The notes under the pieces were generated by a model, which saw only the letters and a program-made list of their open reading frames with translations, was not told the origin of the DNA and did no database searches. 64,000 nt of DNA, from positions 1-64,000 of the forward strand of contig JASEFH010000001.1 in assembly GCA_030019205.1 (NCBI GenBank), written 5' to 3'. Both the position numbers and the translations under genes were made by a program. The first letter of the stretch is position 1. Every line of letters starts with the position of its first letter. Source of the stretch: Methanomicrobiales archaeon (GTDB lineage: Archaea; Halobacteriota; Methanomicrobia; Methanomicrobiales; JACTUA01). Shown here in pieces: positions 9,857-19,112 of the stretch.

Positions 9857-10125
9857 CACATCACTCTGGGGGCCCTGATATACCCGTCCTCCGTCTCGCC
9901 GCCCAGGCGCACCACGTCCTCGTGGGACAGGGAGGGGACGACGTCATCCTCCCGCATCACGTTGCACGCCGCGGAGCGGACGGATCCCGCCCCGGGCACC
10001 CGGTCCAGGATGCCGAAATACTCCAGGATGCCGTTGAACTGCCGGGTGAACTCCTCGAGCTCCTCCCCCGTGATCCCGATGTCCGCCAGTTCCGCGATGT
10101 GCTTTACCTCTTGACTGGATACCAC
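9856..10125 (-). CDS. gatC: Asp-tRNA(Asn)/Glu-tRNA(Gln) amidotransferase subunit C
   Basis: An 89-residue GatC, the small belt-like subunit that holds GatA to GatB. The N-terminal helix EVKHIAELADIGITGEELE and the segment FNGILEYFGILDRV are typical. I chose the GTG at 10125, because a perfect GGGAGG ribosome site lies 7-12 nt upstream and homology begins here. The open frame continues upstream without any GatC-like residues. It is the first gene of the operon, with a TATA box at 10165-10172. Confidence 0.92.
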   Translation of the reverse strand: MVSSQEVKHIAELADIGITGEELEEFTRQFNGILEYFGILDRVPGAGSVRSAACNVMREDDVVPSLSHEDVVRLGGETEDGYIRAPRVM

Positions 10126-10164
10126 GCCACTTCCTCCCTTCCGTGATCCATGTACCGCTGGGGG

Positions 10165-10172
10165 TTTTATAA
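10165..10172 (-). promoter_or_regulatory. TATA box of the gatCAB-topA operon
   Basis: TTATAAAA on the minus strand, 40 bp before the gatC GTG. Transcription should start about 25 bp downstream, near 10140, leaving a short leader with the GGGAGG ribosome site. Confidence 0.65.
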
Positions 10173-10834
10173 CCGTTATGTTTCGCCTGGACGCGTAAAT
10201 TTCTGTCATAATCCCGAAAAGGAAAGACTGCAACAGATATTTTCCTGGAGCATATCAGCACGTGTCAGAATACATGTGCTCGGTACCCTCTTAAAAGAAT
10301 CGGGCTGCCGGAGGGGAGCGCGCGATGCCGCCCGGCAGGAAGGAACCCGTTGCGGTTTCCGTGCGTGCGCACGATCGGGATTACCCTCCTGATCCGGTCT
10401 CGTACGGAGGCTGATGGACGGGGAGGCGGCGGGCTGCCGGGCCGAAAGTGAGGATGAAAACCTTCCGCCCCCTCCGAGCATGTCGTGACCTGCAGGGTGA
10501 GGGGAGGGGGTGCGCCTCCTTCCCTCTTGATATCCCACGAATACGATAGGGCTTGCACGTGACGAGACGGAGGGATGCAGCTTTCGAACGTAGGTTTGCA
10601 GCCTGGATCCCGCATCCGTCCTGTCGGCCGCACGGGTTCCGATATCCTTCCCGGCCGATACGGCGGATGGGAGGTCTCTCGCCAAGGGGACAATGGATCG
10701 TCCGGGAACGAGCTTCCATCCATCCCTGTGATCCCGATTCCACCGATCACGGAACCGGGGCCGGCCGGAGACCCGAATTACGGAAAAAATGCTGCGATAT
10801 TCCCCGGCGCAACCGAGGCATATTCAGAGTATCT
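10173..10834. other. intergenic stretch, no gene seen
   Basis: About 660 bp between the gat operon promoter and the end of the asparagine-synthase-like gene. Open frames exist on both strands, but their translations are arginine/serine/proline-rich and resemble no family. I see no tRNA, rRNA or convincing repeat. Confidence 0.5.
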
Positions 10835-11845
10835 TCAGTGGGGGGTGGGGGGACTATCGCCGGGAGGTGTCTCTCTCAACGCACCCAGATACCGAGCGAC
10901 CGTTCGGTGCCCCTTCCTGCGTGCGAGGGTGCGGATTGCAGGCCAGATGCCGCTTCCGTACTGCATTGCCTTCTTCTCGTACCACGCGATGTCAGAGGGC
11001 AGATGCCGCTCCGCCACGATCCGGAGGGGAATTTTGCGGAATCCTCCGGCGATCTTCTCTTCAGCGGGAACTGCGCGTGCCGCCCGCACCACCCGCACGT
11101 CCATGTAGGGCAGCGATAGGCAGACGCCGTGCAGGCGAGCGACGGCCTGATCGCGGGCCACCTGCTCCTGCAAAGCGAGAAAGTCCCGTTCCAGGTCTGC
11201 CTCCAGGTCGACCGATCGCAGGTACCGCGAGTAGCCGCCGAAGAGCTCGTCGGCCCCCTGGCCGGTCAACACCCGACGGTAGCCCAGCTCGGCCGCATGC
11301 CGCGCAACGAAGAAGAGTGTGGTGGCGATGGAGGCGGTGAGCGGATTTACCGAGGGGATCGCCCGCACCACCACATGCAGGGCTGCCTCAACGTCGGAGT
11401 GCAAGACGGCGACCGAGGTATGGGGCAATCCCAGCCGGTCCGCAACATGTTTTCCTCTCAGCAGGTCGTGCGAATCCCGAATGCCCACGGTGACGCACTC
11501 CAGCCCGGCGAGGCGGGCGATCAGGCTCGAGTCCAGGCCGCCCGAGAAGGCGACGATCCCCTCGTCGCTCCGCAGATTGACTGCCGTGCAGATCGCCGTC
11601 TCGAGATCGAGGGGCTCCGGTGCCGGATCCACCTCCCCCCTTATCCGGCCGTCGCACACGATAGAGCCCGGAGGGATGCTGCCCGGGACGATCCCGAAGC
11701 GATCCCGGGCCTGGCAGTTCCCGAAGGCGAGGAAAAACTCGCCGCCGAACCTGCGTATACTCCCGGGCTGCGAAGCGACAGCCTCTTCGACTTCGGAGCG
11801 GGTCAGAATCCGTCCGTCGACCTCAACCCAGCCTATAAGCCGCAT
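10835..11845 (-). CDS. asparagine synthase-like protein lacking the glutaminase domain
   Basis: A 336-residue protein with the ATP-pyrophosphatase domain of AsnB. The PP-loop reads AFSGGLDSSLIA, and the second nucleotide/substrate segment is GQGADELFGGYSRYL. The N-terminal part is only about 75 residues (MRLIGWVEVDG...GNCQARDRFG). It has no Cys2 nucleophile, so the usual ~200-residue Ntn glutaminase is absent or reduced to a vestige. It may use free ammonia or make another amide. The ATG at 11845 overlaps the 3' end of purB by 13 bp, so the genes are coupled. The true substrate cannot be decided from sequence. Confidence 0.85.
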   Translation of the reverse strand: MRLIGWVEVDGRILTRSEVEEAVASQPGSIRRFGGEFFLAFGNCQARDRFGIVPGSIPPGSIVCDGRIRGEVDPAPEPLDLETAICTAVNLRSDEGIVAFSGGLDSSLIARLAGLECVTVGIRDSHDLLRGKHVADRLGLPHTSVAVLHSDVEAALHVVVRAIPSVNPLTASIATTLFFVARHAAELGYRRVLTGQGADELFGGYSRYLRSVDLEADLERDFLALQEQVARDQAVARLHGVCLSLPYMDVRVVRAARAVPAEEKIAGGFRKIPLRIVAERHLPSDIAWYEKKAMQYGSGIWPAIRTLARRKGHRTVARYLGALRETPPGDSPPTPH

Positions 11846-13176
11846 AGAGGCGTGAGCTTCTCGATCACGCGATCCACCTGCTGGACGGCGGTCCCGATGT
11901 ACTGGGCGGGATCCAGCAGGTTCGCGATCTCCTCCGGGGACAGGTACCGGAGTACGTCGCGGTCGGAGGCAAGAACGTCGGCAAGCCCCTGCCCCTCCTC
12001 CAGAGCCCGCATGCTGGCGACCCGGAGGCGTTCGTGGGCCTCCTGGCGGCCCATGCCGCGATCGGCCAGACGGATCATGACCGCCTCCGCCATGTTGACG
12101 CCCTGAAGCAGGGCGAGGTTCCGCTCGATGTTCTCGTGGTTCAGGCGCAGCCCCCGCAGCACGGACTCCATCACCCGGAGGATGTGGTCCGTCAGGATCG
12201 TGGCCTCGGGGAAGATTACCCGCTCGGCGGAAGAGTTGGTCAGATCCCGCTCGTCCCAGAGTGTGTTGTTCAGGAGGGCGGGTTCCACCGCCGAACGGAC
12301 GATGCGGGCGAGGCCGCCGATCTGCTCGCTCTTGATGGGATTCCTCTTGTGCGGCATCGTGCTGGAGCCCACCTGCCGCTCTCCGAACGGCTCCTCGACC
12401 TCTGCGATCTCCGTCCTCTGGAGCGTCCTCACCTCGATTCCAATCTTGTCGAGCGTGGTGGCGACGTTGGCGAGGAACATGAAGTACTCCGCGTAGCGAT
12501 CCCGCTGGATCAGCTGGTTGGACACATCGACGGCGGAGAGGCCGAGGATCTCCATCATCCTCCGCTGCACCACCATCCCCGCCCTGCCCAGCGCCGCCTG
12601 CGTTCCGACGGCCCCGGTGAGCTGCCCCACCTCGACGCGGGGACGCATCTCGCGGAGCCTTTCGATGTGCCGCCCGACCTCGCTCGCCCATATGGCAAAC
12701 CGAAGCCCGTACGTGGTCGGCACCCCGATCTGCCCGTGCGTCCGAGCGGCGGCGACGAGCGTCCGCGTCTCCCGGCTCCGGGCCAGCAGGACGGAGAGAA
12801 GACTGCATAACCTCTCCTCGATCAGGGCGAGAGAAGCCTTGATCTGGAGACCCGTGGCGGTATCGAGCATATCGTTGGACGTGGCGCCGTAGTGGACCCA
12901 CTGCCCGGCGTCCCCGCATACCTCGGCCACGGCCTTTACCACGGCCATCATGTCGTGGTGTATCTCGCTCTCGATCGCCTTGGCCCGCTCCAGGGAGGCC
13001 GCAGGAGAGCGCTCTTCGATTGTCCGTGCCGCCTCGGGCGGAATAAGGCCGCATTCGGCTTCCGCAAAGGCCAGCGCTACTTCAGCCTGCACGATGCAGC
13101 GGAAGCGGTTCTCCTCGGACCAGACCGCACGCATCTCCGGCGACCCGTACCGGAACTCTATCGGATGGACTGCCAT
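11833..13176 (-). CDS. purB: adenylosuccinate lyase
   Basis: A 447-residue fumarase/aspartase-superfamily lyase that cleaves SAICAR and adenylosuccinate in purine synthesis. The superfamily signature reads GSSTMPHKRNPIKSE, with the catalytic serine in the flexible loop. HYGATSNDMLDTA carries the conserved active-site segment, and TRTLVAARTHGQIG holds the catalytic His region. I chose the ATG at 13176 (MAVHPIEFRYGSPEM), because purB homology begins here and a TATA box lies 25-34 bp upstream, implying a leaderless message. It forms an operon with the overlapping asparagine-synthase-like gene. Confidence 0.95.
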   Translation of the reverse strand: MAVHPIEFRYGSPEMRAVWSEENRFRCIVQAEVALAFAEAECGLIPPEAARTIEERSPAASLERAKAIESEIHHDMMAVVKAVAEVCGDAGQWVHYGATSNDMLDTATGLQIKASLALIEERLCSLLSVLLARSRETRTLVAAARTHGQIGVPTTYGLRFAIWASEVGRHIERLREMRPRVEVGQLTGAVGTQAALGRAGMVVQRRMMEILGLSAVDVSNQLIQRDRYAEYFMFLANVATTLDKIGIEVRTLQRTEIAEVEEPFGERQVGSSTMPHKRNPIKSEQIGGLARIVRSAVEPALLNNTLWDERDLTNSSAERVIFPEATILTDHILRVMESVLRGLRLNHENIERNLALLQGVNMAEAVMIRLADRGMGRQEAHERLRVASMRALEEGQGLADVLASDRDVLRYLSPEEIANLLDPAQYIGTAVQQVDRVIEKLTPLCGL

Positions 13177-13200
13177 GATTGGATAAGATGTTGGCGCCCG

Positions 13201-13210
13201 GGTATAAAAA
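13201..13210 (-). promoter_or_regulatory. TATA box of purB
   Basis: TTTTTATACC on the minus strand, 25-34 nt before the purB ATG. With no Shine-Dalgarno site in between, this predicts a leaderless transcript. Confidence 0.65.
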
Positions 13211-13416
13211 GAAGGCCGGAGCATTCCGGAGCGGCAGGGACCGTCTAGCGGTAGGGATTGCCCCCGTCTGCCAGGGAGAGGAGCAGCCGCATTCCGGGGC
13301 GGACGCCTGCCCGACGGCACTATCGTCGGAATCCCGAGCTGCTCCAGGCTGGTGGGGACAGCCAAGGAGTTGAGGATTGATGGAGGATCTGGCGCTACCG
13401 CATCCCCGTCCGCCTT

Positions 13417-14370
13417 CTACGGCTGCTCCAGGCGGACCCGGTGCCTGCCGGTTATCGTCATCGTCTCGCTGGCGATCTGCAGGGATCCGGATCGCTCCAC
13501 GGCCTCCAGAATGCGGCGGCTCAGGTGGTCACGGAGTACTCGTCGCTCCCGCACCGGGGTGACGTACCGCAGAGAGAACGTGATCCAGTTGTCCGTTAGC
13601 GTGACGAACAGACGAGGATCGACCACTTTTCTGGGAAAATAGTACTTCTCTCCGATTCGTTCGATCTCTCCCCGTGCATAGGCCGAGACTTCCACAGTCT
13701 CCGTCTCCAGGATTGCTGAAAATATCGAGATCGCCTGCTTCCAATCGCTCTCATAGGTGATCGGGACGGCAATCTCGTCCCAGATGAAGTTGTAGTCCTT
13801 GGTATAATTGTACACGGTGTTCGAGAGTGCATAGCCGTTCGGGATCAGCGTGATCCGTCCGGTCGGCAGGTCGCCCTCCACCCATCCCCCGAACTCCATT
13901 AATGTGGTGTTGAAGATCCCGATGTCGATGACATCGCCAAAAACCCGGTTAATCTCGATCCTGTCACCCACGGTATACAGCCTTGAGACGAGAATGAAGA
14001 CGCTTCCAGCGAAGTTCCGGATGACATCCTGAAGGGCGATGGCCACTCCTGCAGCGATAATACCGTAGGATACCAGCAGGGCCTGGGTATTTTGTACCCA
14101 GATGGCCAAGACGGTTACCGTGATAAGAGAATAAAAGAGAACAGATACGCCCTTCCGGAAGGAATACCGCATCTTGGGATCTTCGATACTGAAGAGGGCA
14201 AGGTTTTCAAACAGGACCCGGATAAAGAGGTGAATGATGGAGATCCCAAGGAATGTGAGGACCAGTCTGCCGAGCCAGAAGTCTGGATAGTTCAGATAGA
14301 GGAACCAGAGGATAAATGTTATCGAGACCAACCCGATCCAGCGAAGCGCGTCTTCGGTGATGGGGCGCAT
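13417..14370 (-). CDS. MscS-family mechanosensitive channel
   Basis: A 317-residue membrane protein of the small-conductance mechanosensitive channel family, which opens under hypo-osmotic stress. Two or three N-terminal membrane segments (residues about 10-30, 35-60 and 75-95) lead into the pore helix GIIAAGVAIALQDVIRNFAG. The family's cytosolic beta domain follows (YTVGDRIEIN...GDVIDIGIFNTTLMEF) and the alpha/beta C-terminal domain. A second, distinct MscS homologue lies at 43507-44589. The start ATG is the first in frame and precedes the first hydrophobic helix directly. Confidence 0.9.
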   Translation of the reverse strand: MRPITEDALRWIGLVSITFILWFLYLNYPDFWLGRLVLTFLGISIIHLFIRVLFENLALFSIEDPKMRYSFRKGVSVLFYSLITVTVLAIWVQNTQALLVSYGIIAAGVAIALQDVIRNFAGSVFILVSRLYTVGDRIEINRVFGDVIDIGIFNTTLMEFGGWVEGDLPTGRITLIPNGYALSNTVYNYTKDYNFIWDEIAVPITYESDWKQAISIFSAILETETVEVSAYARGEIERIGEKYYFPRKVVDPRLFVTLTDNWITFSLRYVTPVRERRVLRDHLSRRILEAVERSGSLQIASETMTITGRHRVRLEQP

Positions 14371-14581
14371 GCGCTCTCACCCATGCCGTGGCCGGATTCC
14401 CTGTTCTGCTTCAGGCTTCACGTTTGGGCTCCTCGAGGTGACGGAAGAATTATTCGCCGGCTTCTCTTCGCGGTTCCTGGAGATCGCAATACATCCTATC
14501 CCCTCCATATAAATATCCCCTTGCCGAGCCGTCTCTGGGGAGGCAATACTAAAAAGCATCTTCAGAACACATGCATAAACA

Positions 14582-16588
14582 ATGAGTGCTCTTGAGGACT
14601 GGTTCCCCTACCCCAGCTTTCGGCCGTACCAGCGTCGGATGCTGGAAGCGGTGGCAGAGACTGCCAGGAGAGGGGGCATCACCCTCATCGATGCGCCGAC
14701 CGGCAGCGGCAAGTCGAGCGTCGTGTCCGCACTGCTCTCGGAGAGCCGCGGAAGACCGGTTTTTGTGGCCGTTCGTACGGTGAGCCAGCTGAATACGTTC
14801 ATCCGGGAGCTGGAGCTCATCCGGCAGAAGAGGAAGATACGGTTCGCCTATCTGATCGGGAAATCGAGTATGTGCCCGCTCGGCGGCGAGGGGGATGTCT
14901 ACCGGCGCTGCGAGGGCGTGAAGACCTACTCCACCTCTCTGATGACCGAGCGGGCGAAGAAGGGCTCTCTCACGCCGTCCAAGGACATCCTGATCAAGCA
15001 GCAGATCCGCCGGTCGTCCCGAGATCATCCCCTCATCTGCCCGTATTTCGTTCACAGCCGCATATTCGTCAACCAGGAGGACGCCGGGCTCCGCATGGTC
15101 CCGTCCCCCTCCCTGCGGGCGCGGGCGGAGAAGGTGAGTTCGGAGACGGTCTGGCCGGACCGGCTCGCGGAGGTGTGCGGGGAGATCTGCCCCTACGAGA
15201 CCATGATCCATGCTGCACGGGGTTCTGATGTGGTGCTCTTAAACTTCCACCATCTCCTGAACGAAGGCATCCGGGAGCAGCTCTATTCGGCGCTGAACGT
15301 CGAGGCGTCCCGTGTGCTGCTGCTGATCGACGAGGCGCACAACTGCGGCGATGCCGTGCAGGACATCGAGAGTGTTGCGCTTGAGGAGACTCTTGTGGAT
15401 CAGGCCTCTCACGAACTTGCCCATATGCGCAGGAACAGGGGTGATGTCGAAGCGGCAGAGCAGATCCTGCCCCCCCTCCGGAAGTTCATGGAGATCCTGA
15501 AGGGCTCGAGGGAGGCGGAGGACTGGTTCGATCCGGCGATCTTCACCCGGATGGCGATCAAGGAGACCCTCTATCAGGACCTGGAGGGCGTGGTGGACGA
15601 CCTCCTGGATATCAGCGAGGCGATCCAGGAGAAGAACAGGAAGAGCGGGACGTTTCGGGAGAGTGCGGTCGAACGGCTGACAGAGTTCCTCTACAAAGTG
15701 TATCTCTCCCTCCAGAATCCCGCGTTCCTGACGGTATACAGGAAAGGCGAGAGTGGTATCACCCTGGAGGTGCGCAGCATCGACCCCGGCAGCACGCTGG
15801 AGGCGATCGGGGAGTCCCATGCAGCCTGCGTCCTGATCAGCGGCACGCTCTCTCCCGTGGAGAGCTACAGGCGCTACTACTTCGGCAATAGAACGGCAAC
15901 GACCCTCTCCCTGCCGAACGCTTTTCCGGCGCAGAACCGCCTCATCCTGTGTGCCAGCGACATCACCTCCGCGTTCAGCATGCGGCGCAACAATGACAAC
16001 CTGGACCGTATACAGCGGTATATCGAGACCTTCGCCCGCGAGGACGGGAACCGCGCCGTCTACTTCCCCTCCTACCAGATCCTGGACACATTCGTTGAAC
16101 GCTGCATGCCGGAGCTGCAGAAGAGGACCGTATTCGTGGAGCCGCGGGACACCGCGCAGGCCAGCGCCGCCTTAAAGACTTTCCTCTCCCTGCCGGACAG
16201 CGGGGAGTCCGGCGTGCTGTTTGCCGTCTGCGGGGGGAAATGGAGCGAGGGTCTGGACTATCGCGGAGAGATGCTCAGCGGCGCGATGGTCGTAGGGCTG
16301 CCGCTTGCCCCCTACAACCGGGTGCGGAGGACCGTCATCGACTACTTCAGGAACAAGTTCGGCGAGGAGGGGGAGTTCATCTGCTACACGCTGCCGGCGA
16401 TCAACCGCGCCCTCCAGGCGCTGGGGCGCGTGCTGCGCACGCCGGAGGATCGCGGGGTCCTGGTGCTCGGGGAGAGGAGGTTCCTGGAACCGAGGGTCCG
16501 ATCGGCGCTGCCGCCCTGGATGCAGGAGGAGCTGCAGGTGTGCAGCGTGGAGACGTTCCCGGGGGTGCTCAGGGCATGGAGATCCTGA
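14582..16588 (+). CDS. XPD/DinG-like iron-sulfur DNA helicase
   Basis: A 668-residue superfamily 2 helicase, probably 5'-to-3' and acting in DNA repair or repair-linked transcription. Walker A is DAPTGSGKSS (about residues 36-45) and the DEAH box is LLIDEAHNC. Between them lie four cysteines spaced as in XPD (MCPLGG...RRCEG...LICPYF...CGEICPYE), the 4Fe-4S cluster site. C-terminal motifs SEGLDYRGEM and QALGRVLRTPEDRG (motif VI) are intact. An A+T-rich box around 14548-14557 sits about 30 bp before the ATG. The next gene, an alkyltransferase, overlaps its last 13 bp, suggesting a small DNA-repair operon. Confidence 0.93.
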   Translation: MSALEDWFPYPSFRPYQRRMLEAVAETARRGGITLIDAPTGSGKSSVVSALLSESRGRPVFVAVRTVSQLNTFIRELELIRQKRKIRFAYLIGKSSMCPLGGEGDVYRRCEGVKTYSTSLMTERAKKGSLTPSKDILIKQQIRRSSRDHPLICPYFVHSRIFVNQEDAGLRMVPSPSLRARAEKVSSETVWPDRLAEVCGEICPYETMIHAARGSDVVLLNFHHLLNEGIREQLYSALNVEASRVLLLIDEAHNCGDAVQDIESVALEETLVDQASHELAHMRRNRGDVEAAEQILPPLRKFMEILKGSREAEDWFDPAIFTRMAIKETLYQDLEGVVDDLLDISEAIQEKNRKSGTFRESAVERLTEFLYKVYLSLQNPAFLTVYRKGESGITLEVRSIDPGSTLEAIGESHAACVLISGTLSPVESYRRYYFGNRTATTLSLPNAFPAQNRLILCASDITSAFSMRRNNDNLDRIQRYIETFAREDGNRAVYFPSYQILDTFVERCMPELQKRTVFVEPRDTAQASAALKTFLSLPDSGESGVLFAVCGGKWSEGLDYRGEMLSGAMVVGLPLAPYNRVRRTVIDYFRNKFGEEGEFICYTLPAINRALQALGRVLRTPEDRGVLVLGERRFLEPRVRSALPPWMQEELQVCSVETFPGVLRAWRS

Positions 16589-17040
16589 CCGGCTCCATCC
16601 GCTTCGGTCTCTGGTTCGTCCAGGTATCCTGGCAGGGCGAGAGCGTGTACCGGATCGCCTTCACAAAGAGCGGCACCTCCGGACCGACCCCGCCCGTTCT
16701 CCGCCAGTATCTGAGCGGCCAGAAGACCGATCCTACTGTTCTTTCGACGCCGGCAACGGAGGAGGGATTCCCCTACGCAACGGTCTATCGGGTCGTCAGG
16801 GGGATCCCGTACGGGTGCACCGCGACCTACGGGGAGATTGCCCGCTCGGCGGGGACGTTCCCGCGCGTGGTCGGTCTGGCGCTGGCAAGGAACCCGACCC
16901 CCCTCGTCGTACCCTGCCACCGCGTCGTGGGGGCCCGGGGGTTGGGAGGGTTCACACCGCATATCGAGATCAAGGAGGCCCTGCTCTCCCTGGAGAAGGA
17001 GGTATCGGGTCTTTCCGCCCTGCAAACGGGATGTATTTAA
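16576..17040 (+). CDS. ogt: O6-methylguanine-DNA methyltransferase
   Basis: A 154-residue suicide repair protein that moves alkyl groups from O6 of guanine onto its own cysteine. The active-site motif PCHRVV places the acceptor at Cys114. The DNA-recognition helix region is RVVRGIPYGCTATYGEIAR, with the expected LARNPTP before the active site and GGFTPHIEIKEALLSLE after it. The N-terminal domain is short. The ATG overlaps the helicase gene by 13 bp. Confidence 0.93.
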   Translation: MEILTGSIRFGLWFVQVSWQGESVYRIAFTKSGTSGPTPPVLRQYLSGQKTDPTVLSTPATEEGFPYATVYRVVRGIPYGCTATYGEIARSAGTFPRVVGLALARNPTPLVVPCHRVVGARGLGGFTPHIEIKEALLSLEKEVSGLSALQTGCI

Positions 17041-17064
17041 TCGAATCGCGTCCCAGTGATATCC

Positions 17065-17997
17065 ATGAAGGTTCTGGTGCTCGGTGCCGGCGCCGTGGGG
17101 CTGACGGTGGCGGCCAAGCTCTCGAAGATATGCGACGTGCATGCCGTCTGCCGTGAGCAGCATGCCGCCCTGATCCGGAACGAAGGATTTCGGATGACGG
17201 GCATATGGGGGGAGGGGAGGTTCACCTTCAGCTGCGGCGAGTCGGCACCGGAAGAATCGAAGTTCGATTATGTCGTCATAACGGCCAAGTCCATCGATAC
17301 GGCCTCCATCTGCGAGCAGTTCGCAGGGCTGCTCGCAGACAGCGAGGTGGCGAGCCTCCAGAACGGAATCGGCAACGAGGAGATCATCGCACAGTACGCC
17401 CGCCGCGTGATCGGGGGGACGATCATCACCGGGTTCGAATGGCGGGGCACGGCGGAGGTGCGGGTGACCGTGGAGGCGGGGCCGATACGGCTGGGGAGGT
17501 TCCCCGACGGCCTGGATCCCGCTGTTCTTACCCTGGTGGATCTCTTCGGGCAGGCCGGCATGCGGGCGGAGGGGAGCGAACATATCCGCGCCGATATCTG
17601 GTCGAAGACCCTCTATAACTGCGCCCTCAATCCGATCGGGGCGATTGCGGAGGTTCCGTATGGCGAGCTGGCGCATCCGGCTGCGTGGAGGATCATCGAA
17701 GGCATCGTTCGCGAGGCCTTCGAGGTTGTGCATGCCGAGGGGGTGCACCTTCCCTGGAGCGATGCCGATGCCTACCTCCACTATCTCCGCACCTACCAGC
17801 TGCCGGCCACGGCGTCGCACCACTCCTCCATGCTACAGGACATCCAGCGGGGCAGGAGGACCGAGATCGAGTTCCTGAACGGGGCGGTAGCGGCCAGGGC
17901 CCGGGGGCGGAAGATGGATGCACCCGTGAATGCCGTTATTGCAGACCTGATACGGTTTAAAGAGACGGTCAGCGCCCGCGGAGGCTCGAAGCGGTGA
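17065..17997 (+). CDS. 2-dehydropantoate 2-reductase family protein
   Basis: A 310-residue ApbA/PanE-type reductase. In archaea it gives pantoate for coenzyme A using NAD(P)H. The Rossmann start MKVLVLGAGAVGLTVAAKL, the SLQNGIGNEE segment and the C-terminal helical domain with the conserved lysine stretch WSKTLYNCALNPIGAI are all present. I chose the ATG at 17065 over a GTG at 17056: an A+T-rich box (TGTATTTAAT, about 17031-17040) lies at leaderless spacing and the fold starts directly at Met. The stop overlaps the mobA start (GTGA). Confidence 0.88.
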   Translation: MKVLVLGAGAVGLTVAAKLSKICDVHAVCREQHAALIRNEGFRMTGIWGEGRFTFSCGESAPEESKFDYVVITAKSIDTASICEQFAGLLADSEVASLQNGIGNEEIIAQYARRVIGGTIITGFEWRGTAEVRVTVEAGPIRLGRFPDGLDPAVLTLVDLFGQAGMRAEGSEHIRADIWSKTLYNCALNPIGAIAEVPYGELAHPAAWRIIEGIVREAFEVVHAEGVHLPWSDADAYLHYLRTYQLPATASHHSSMLQDIQRGRRTEIEFLNGAVAARARGRKMDAPVNAVIADLIRFKETVSARGGSKR

Positions 17998-18584
17998 GAT
18001 CGGGGATCGTGCTCGTGGGAGGCGAGGCGCGCCGCGCAGGAGGTCAGGAGAAGTACTTCTTCGAGTACCAGGGTAAGACGTTCCTGGAGCGACTGATCTC
18101 CACGTTGCAGGGCGTAGTGGACGAGATCATCCTGGTGGCAAAAGATATTGAGCAGTGCGAACGGTTCTCCCACCTGCCCCGCATCATCTGCATATCGGAT
18201 ATCCGGCGCGGAATCGGGCCTATCGGCGGACTCCACGCCGGCGTCGTGCAGGCCCGGGGCGAGAAGGTGTTTGTCGCCGCATGCGATATGCCCTGCATCA
18301 ACCGCGAGGTGATCGAGTTCCTCTTCTCCCGCCTGGAAGACTACGACGCGGTCATCCCGGTCTGGGATGGGGAGAGGATGGAGCCCCTCCATGCCGTATA
18401 CCGCCGCTCCGCGCTCCTCGCCTACCTGGAGGAGCACGAAGCCCTATCCCTCCGCGCCATGGTGCGGGCCCTGAACTCCCGCTATGTCAACGTGGAAGAG
18501 ATACGGAGGTTCGATCCCGAGCTCACGACGTTCATCAACATCAACAAGGTCGAGGAGCTGGAAGCGTTTAACAGCAGAGTGTAA
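17994..18584 (+). CDS. mobA: molybdenum cofactor guanylyltransferase
   Basis: A 196-residue nucleotidyltransferase that attaches GMP to molybdopterin, giving the bis-MGD cofactor that tungsten/molybdenum enzymes such as formate dehydrogenase require. It begins RSGIVLVGGEARRAGGQEKY, the family's glycine-rich GTP-binding loop followed by its lysine. GIGPIGGLHAGV and FVAACDMPCIN (with the metal-binding Asp) follow. The start is a GTG overlapping the previous stop. The loop has Glu-Ala where many MobA proteins have Gly/Ser-Arg, so the substrate is well supported but not certain. Confidence 0.85.
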   Translation: MRSGIVLVGGEARRAGGQEKYFFEYQGKTFLERLISTLQGVVDEIILVAKDIEQCERFSHLPRIICISDIRRGIGPIGGLHAGVVQARGEKVFVAACDMPCINREVIEFLFSRLEDYDAVIPVWDGERMEPLHAVYRRSALLAYLEEHEALSLRAMVRALNSRYVNVEEIRRFDPELTTFININKVEELEAFNSRV

Positions 18585-18649
18585 TGCTGCACGGCACCGG
18601 GTTCCTGCCTTCGAACCAGGAAGAAATCCCGGCAGTTGTGGGGATGCAT

Positions 18650-19112
18650 CCCTGCATAGACGGGCGATGCCGGGATTGATGCAGCAGCGCTTGCCCGTGG
18701 GTGGCGGACCGTCGTCGAAGATATATCCTTGGATGCGCATCGCAGCGTGCGCGGAGCACCTCGATCCGCCGCATGAAGGAAGGGAGAAGATCTCTCTGCC
18801 GGACGTTCAGGTCCGATATCGTGGCCCAGTTTCTGGGCAAGCCCGTCCCCGACTCGAACGTTGTGCTGGAGCCGAAGAGATCCGTGCGGCAGCAGGCGCA
18901 CTGGTAGAGCCCTTCTCCGTGGAAGTCGTGATATTGCCGGTAAACGGGGGTTCCGTGCCAGCCTTCCGCACAACCAGGTACGTCTCCGGCGGGAGGATGC
19001 GCTGCCACTCCGCATCGCTCCTTTCGATCCGCTCCACGTCCTCCACCTGGCCGGTGCGGGCGTCATATACGGGCACGGTTCTGGTCTTCGATTCCGTCTG
19101 GCCTGTCGACAT
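18650..19112 (-). pseudogene. msrB: decayed peptide-methionine (R)-S-oxide reductase
   Basis: Pieces of MsrB in three different frames, in the right order. From 19112 the first frame reads RSDAEWQRILPPETYLVV and KAGTEPPFTGN. A shift near 18936-18945 gives YHDFHGEGLYQCACCRTDLF, then FESGTG and RRIEVLRARCDAH. A second shift near 18740 gives YIFDDGPPPTGKRCCIN. Zinc-site cysteines and the catalytic Cys region (KRCCIN, usually RYCIN) are still readable, but the Trp after GTG is Leu and the end is lost. At least two frameshifts make a working enzyme unlikely, unless they are sequence errors. Confidence 0.8.
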
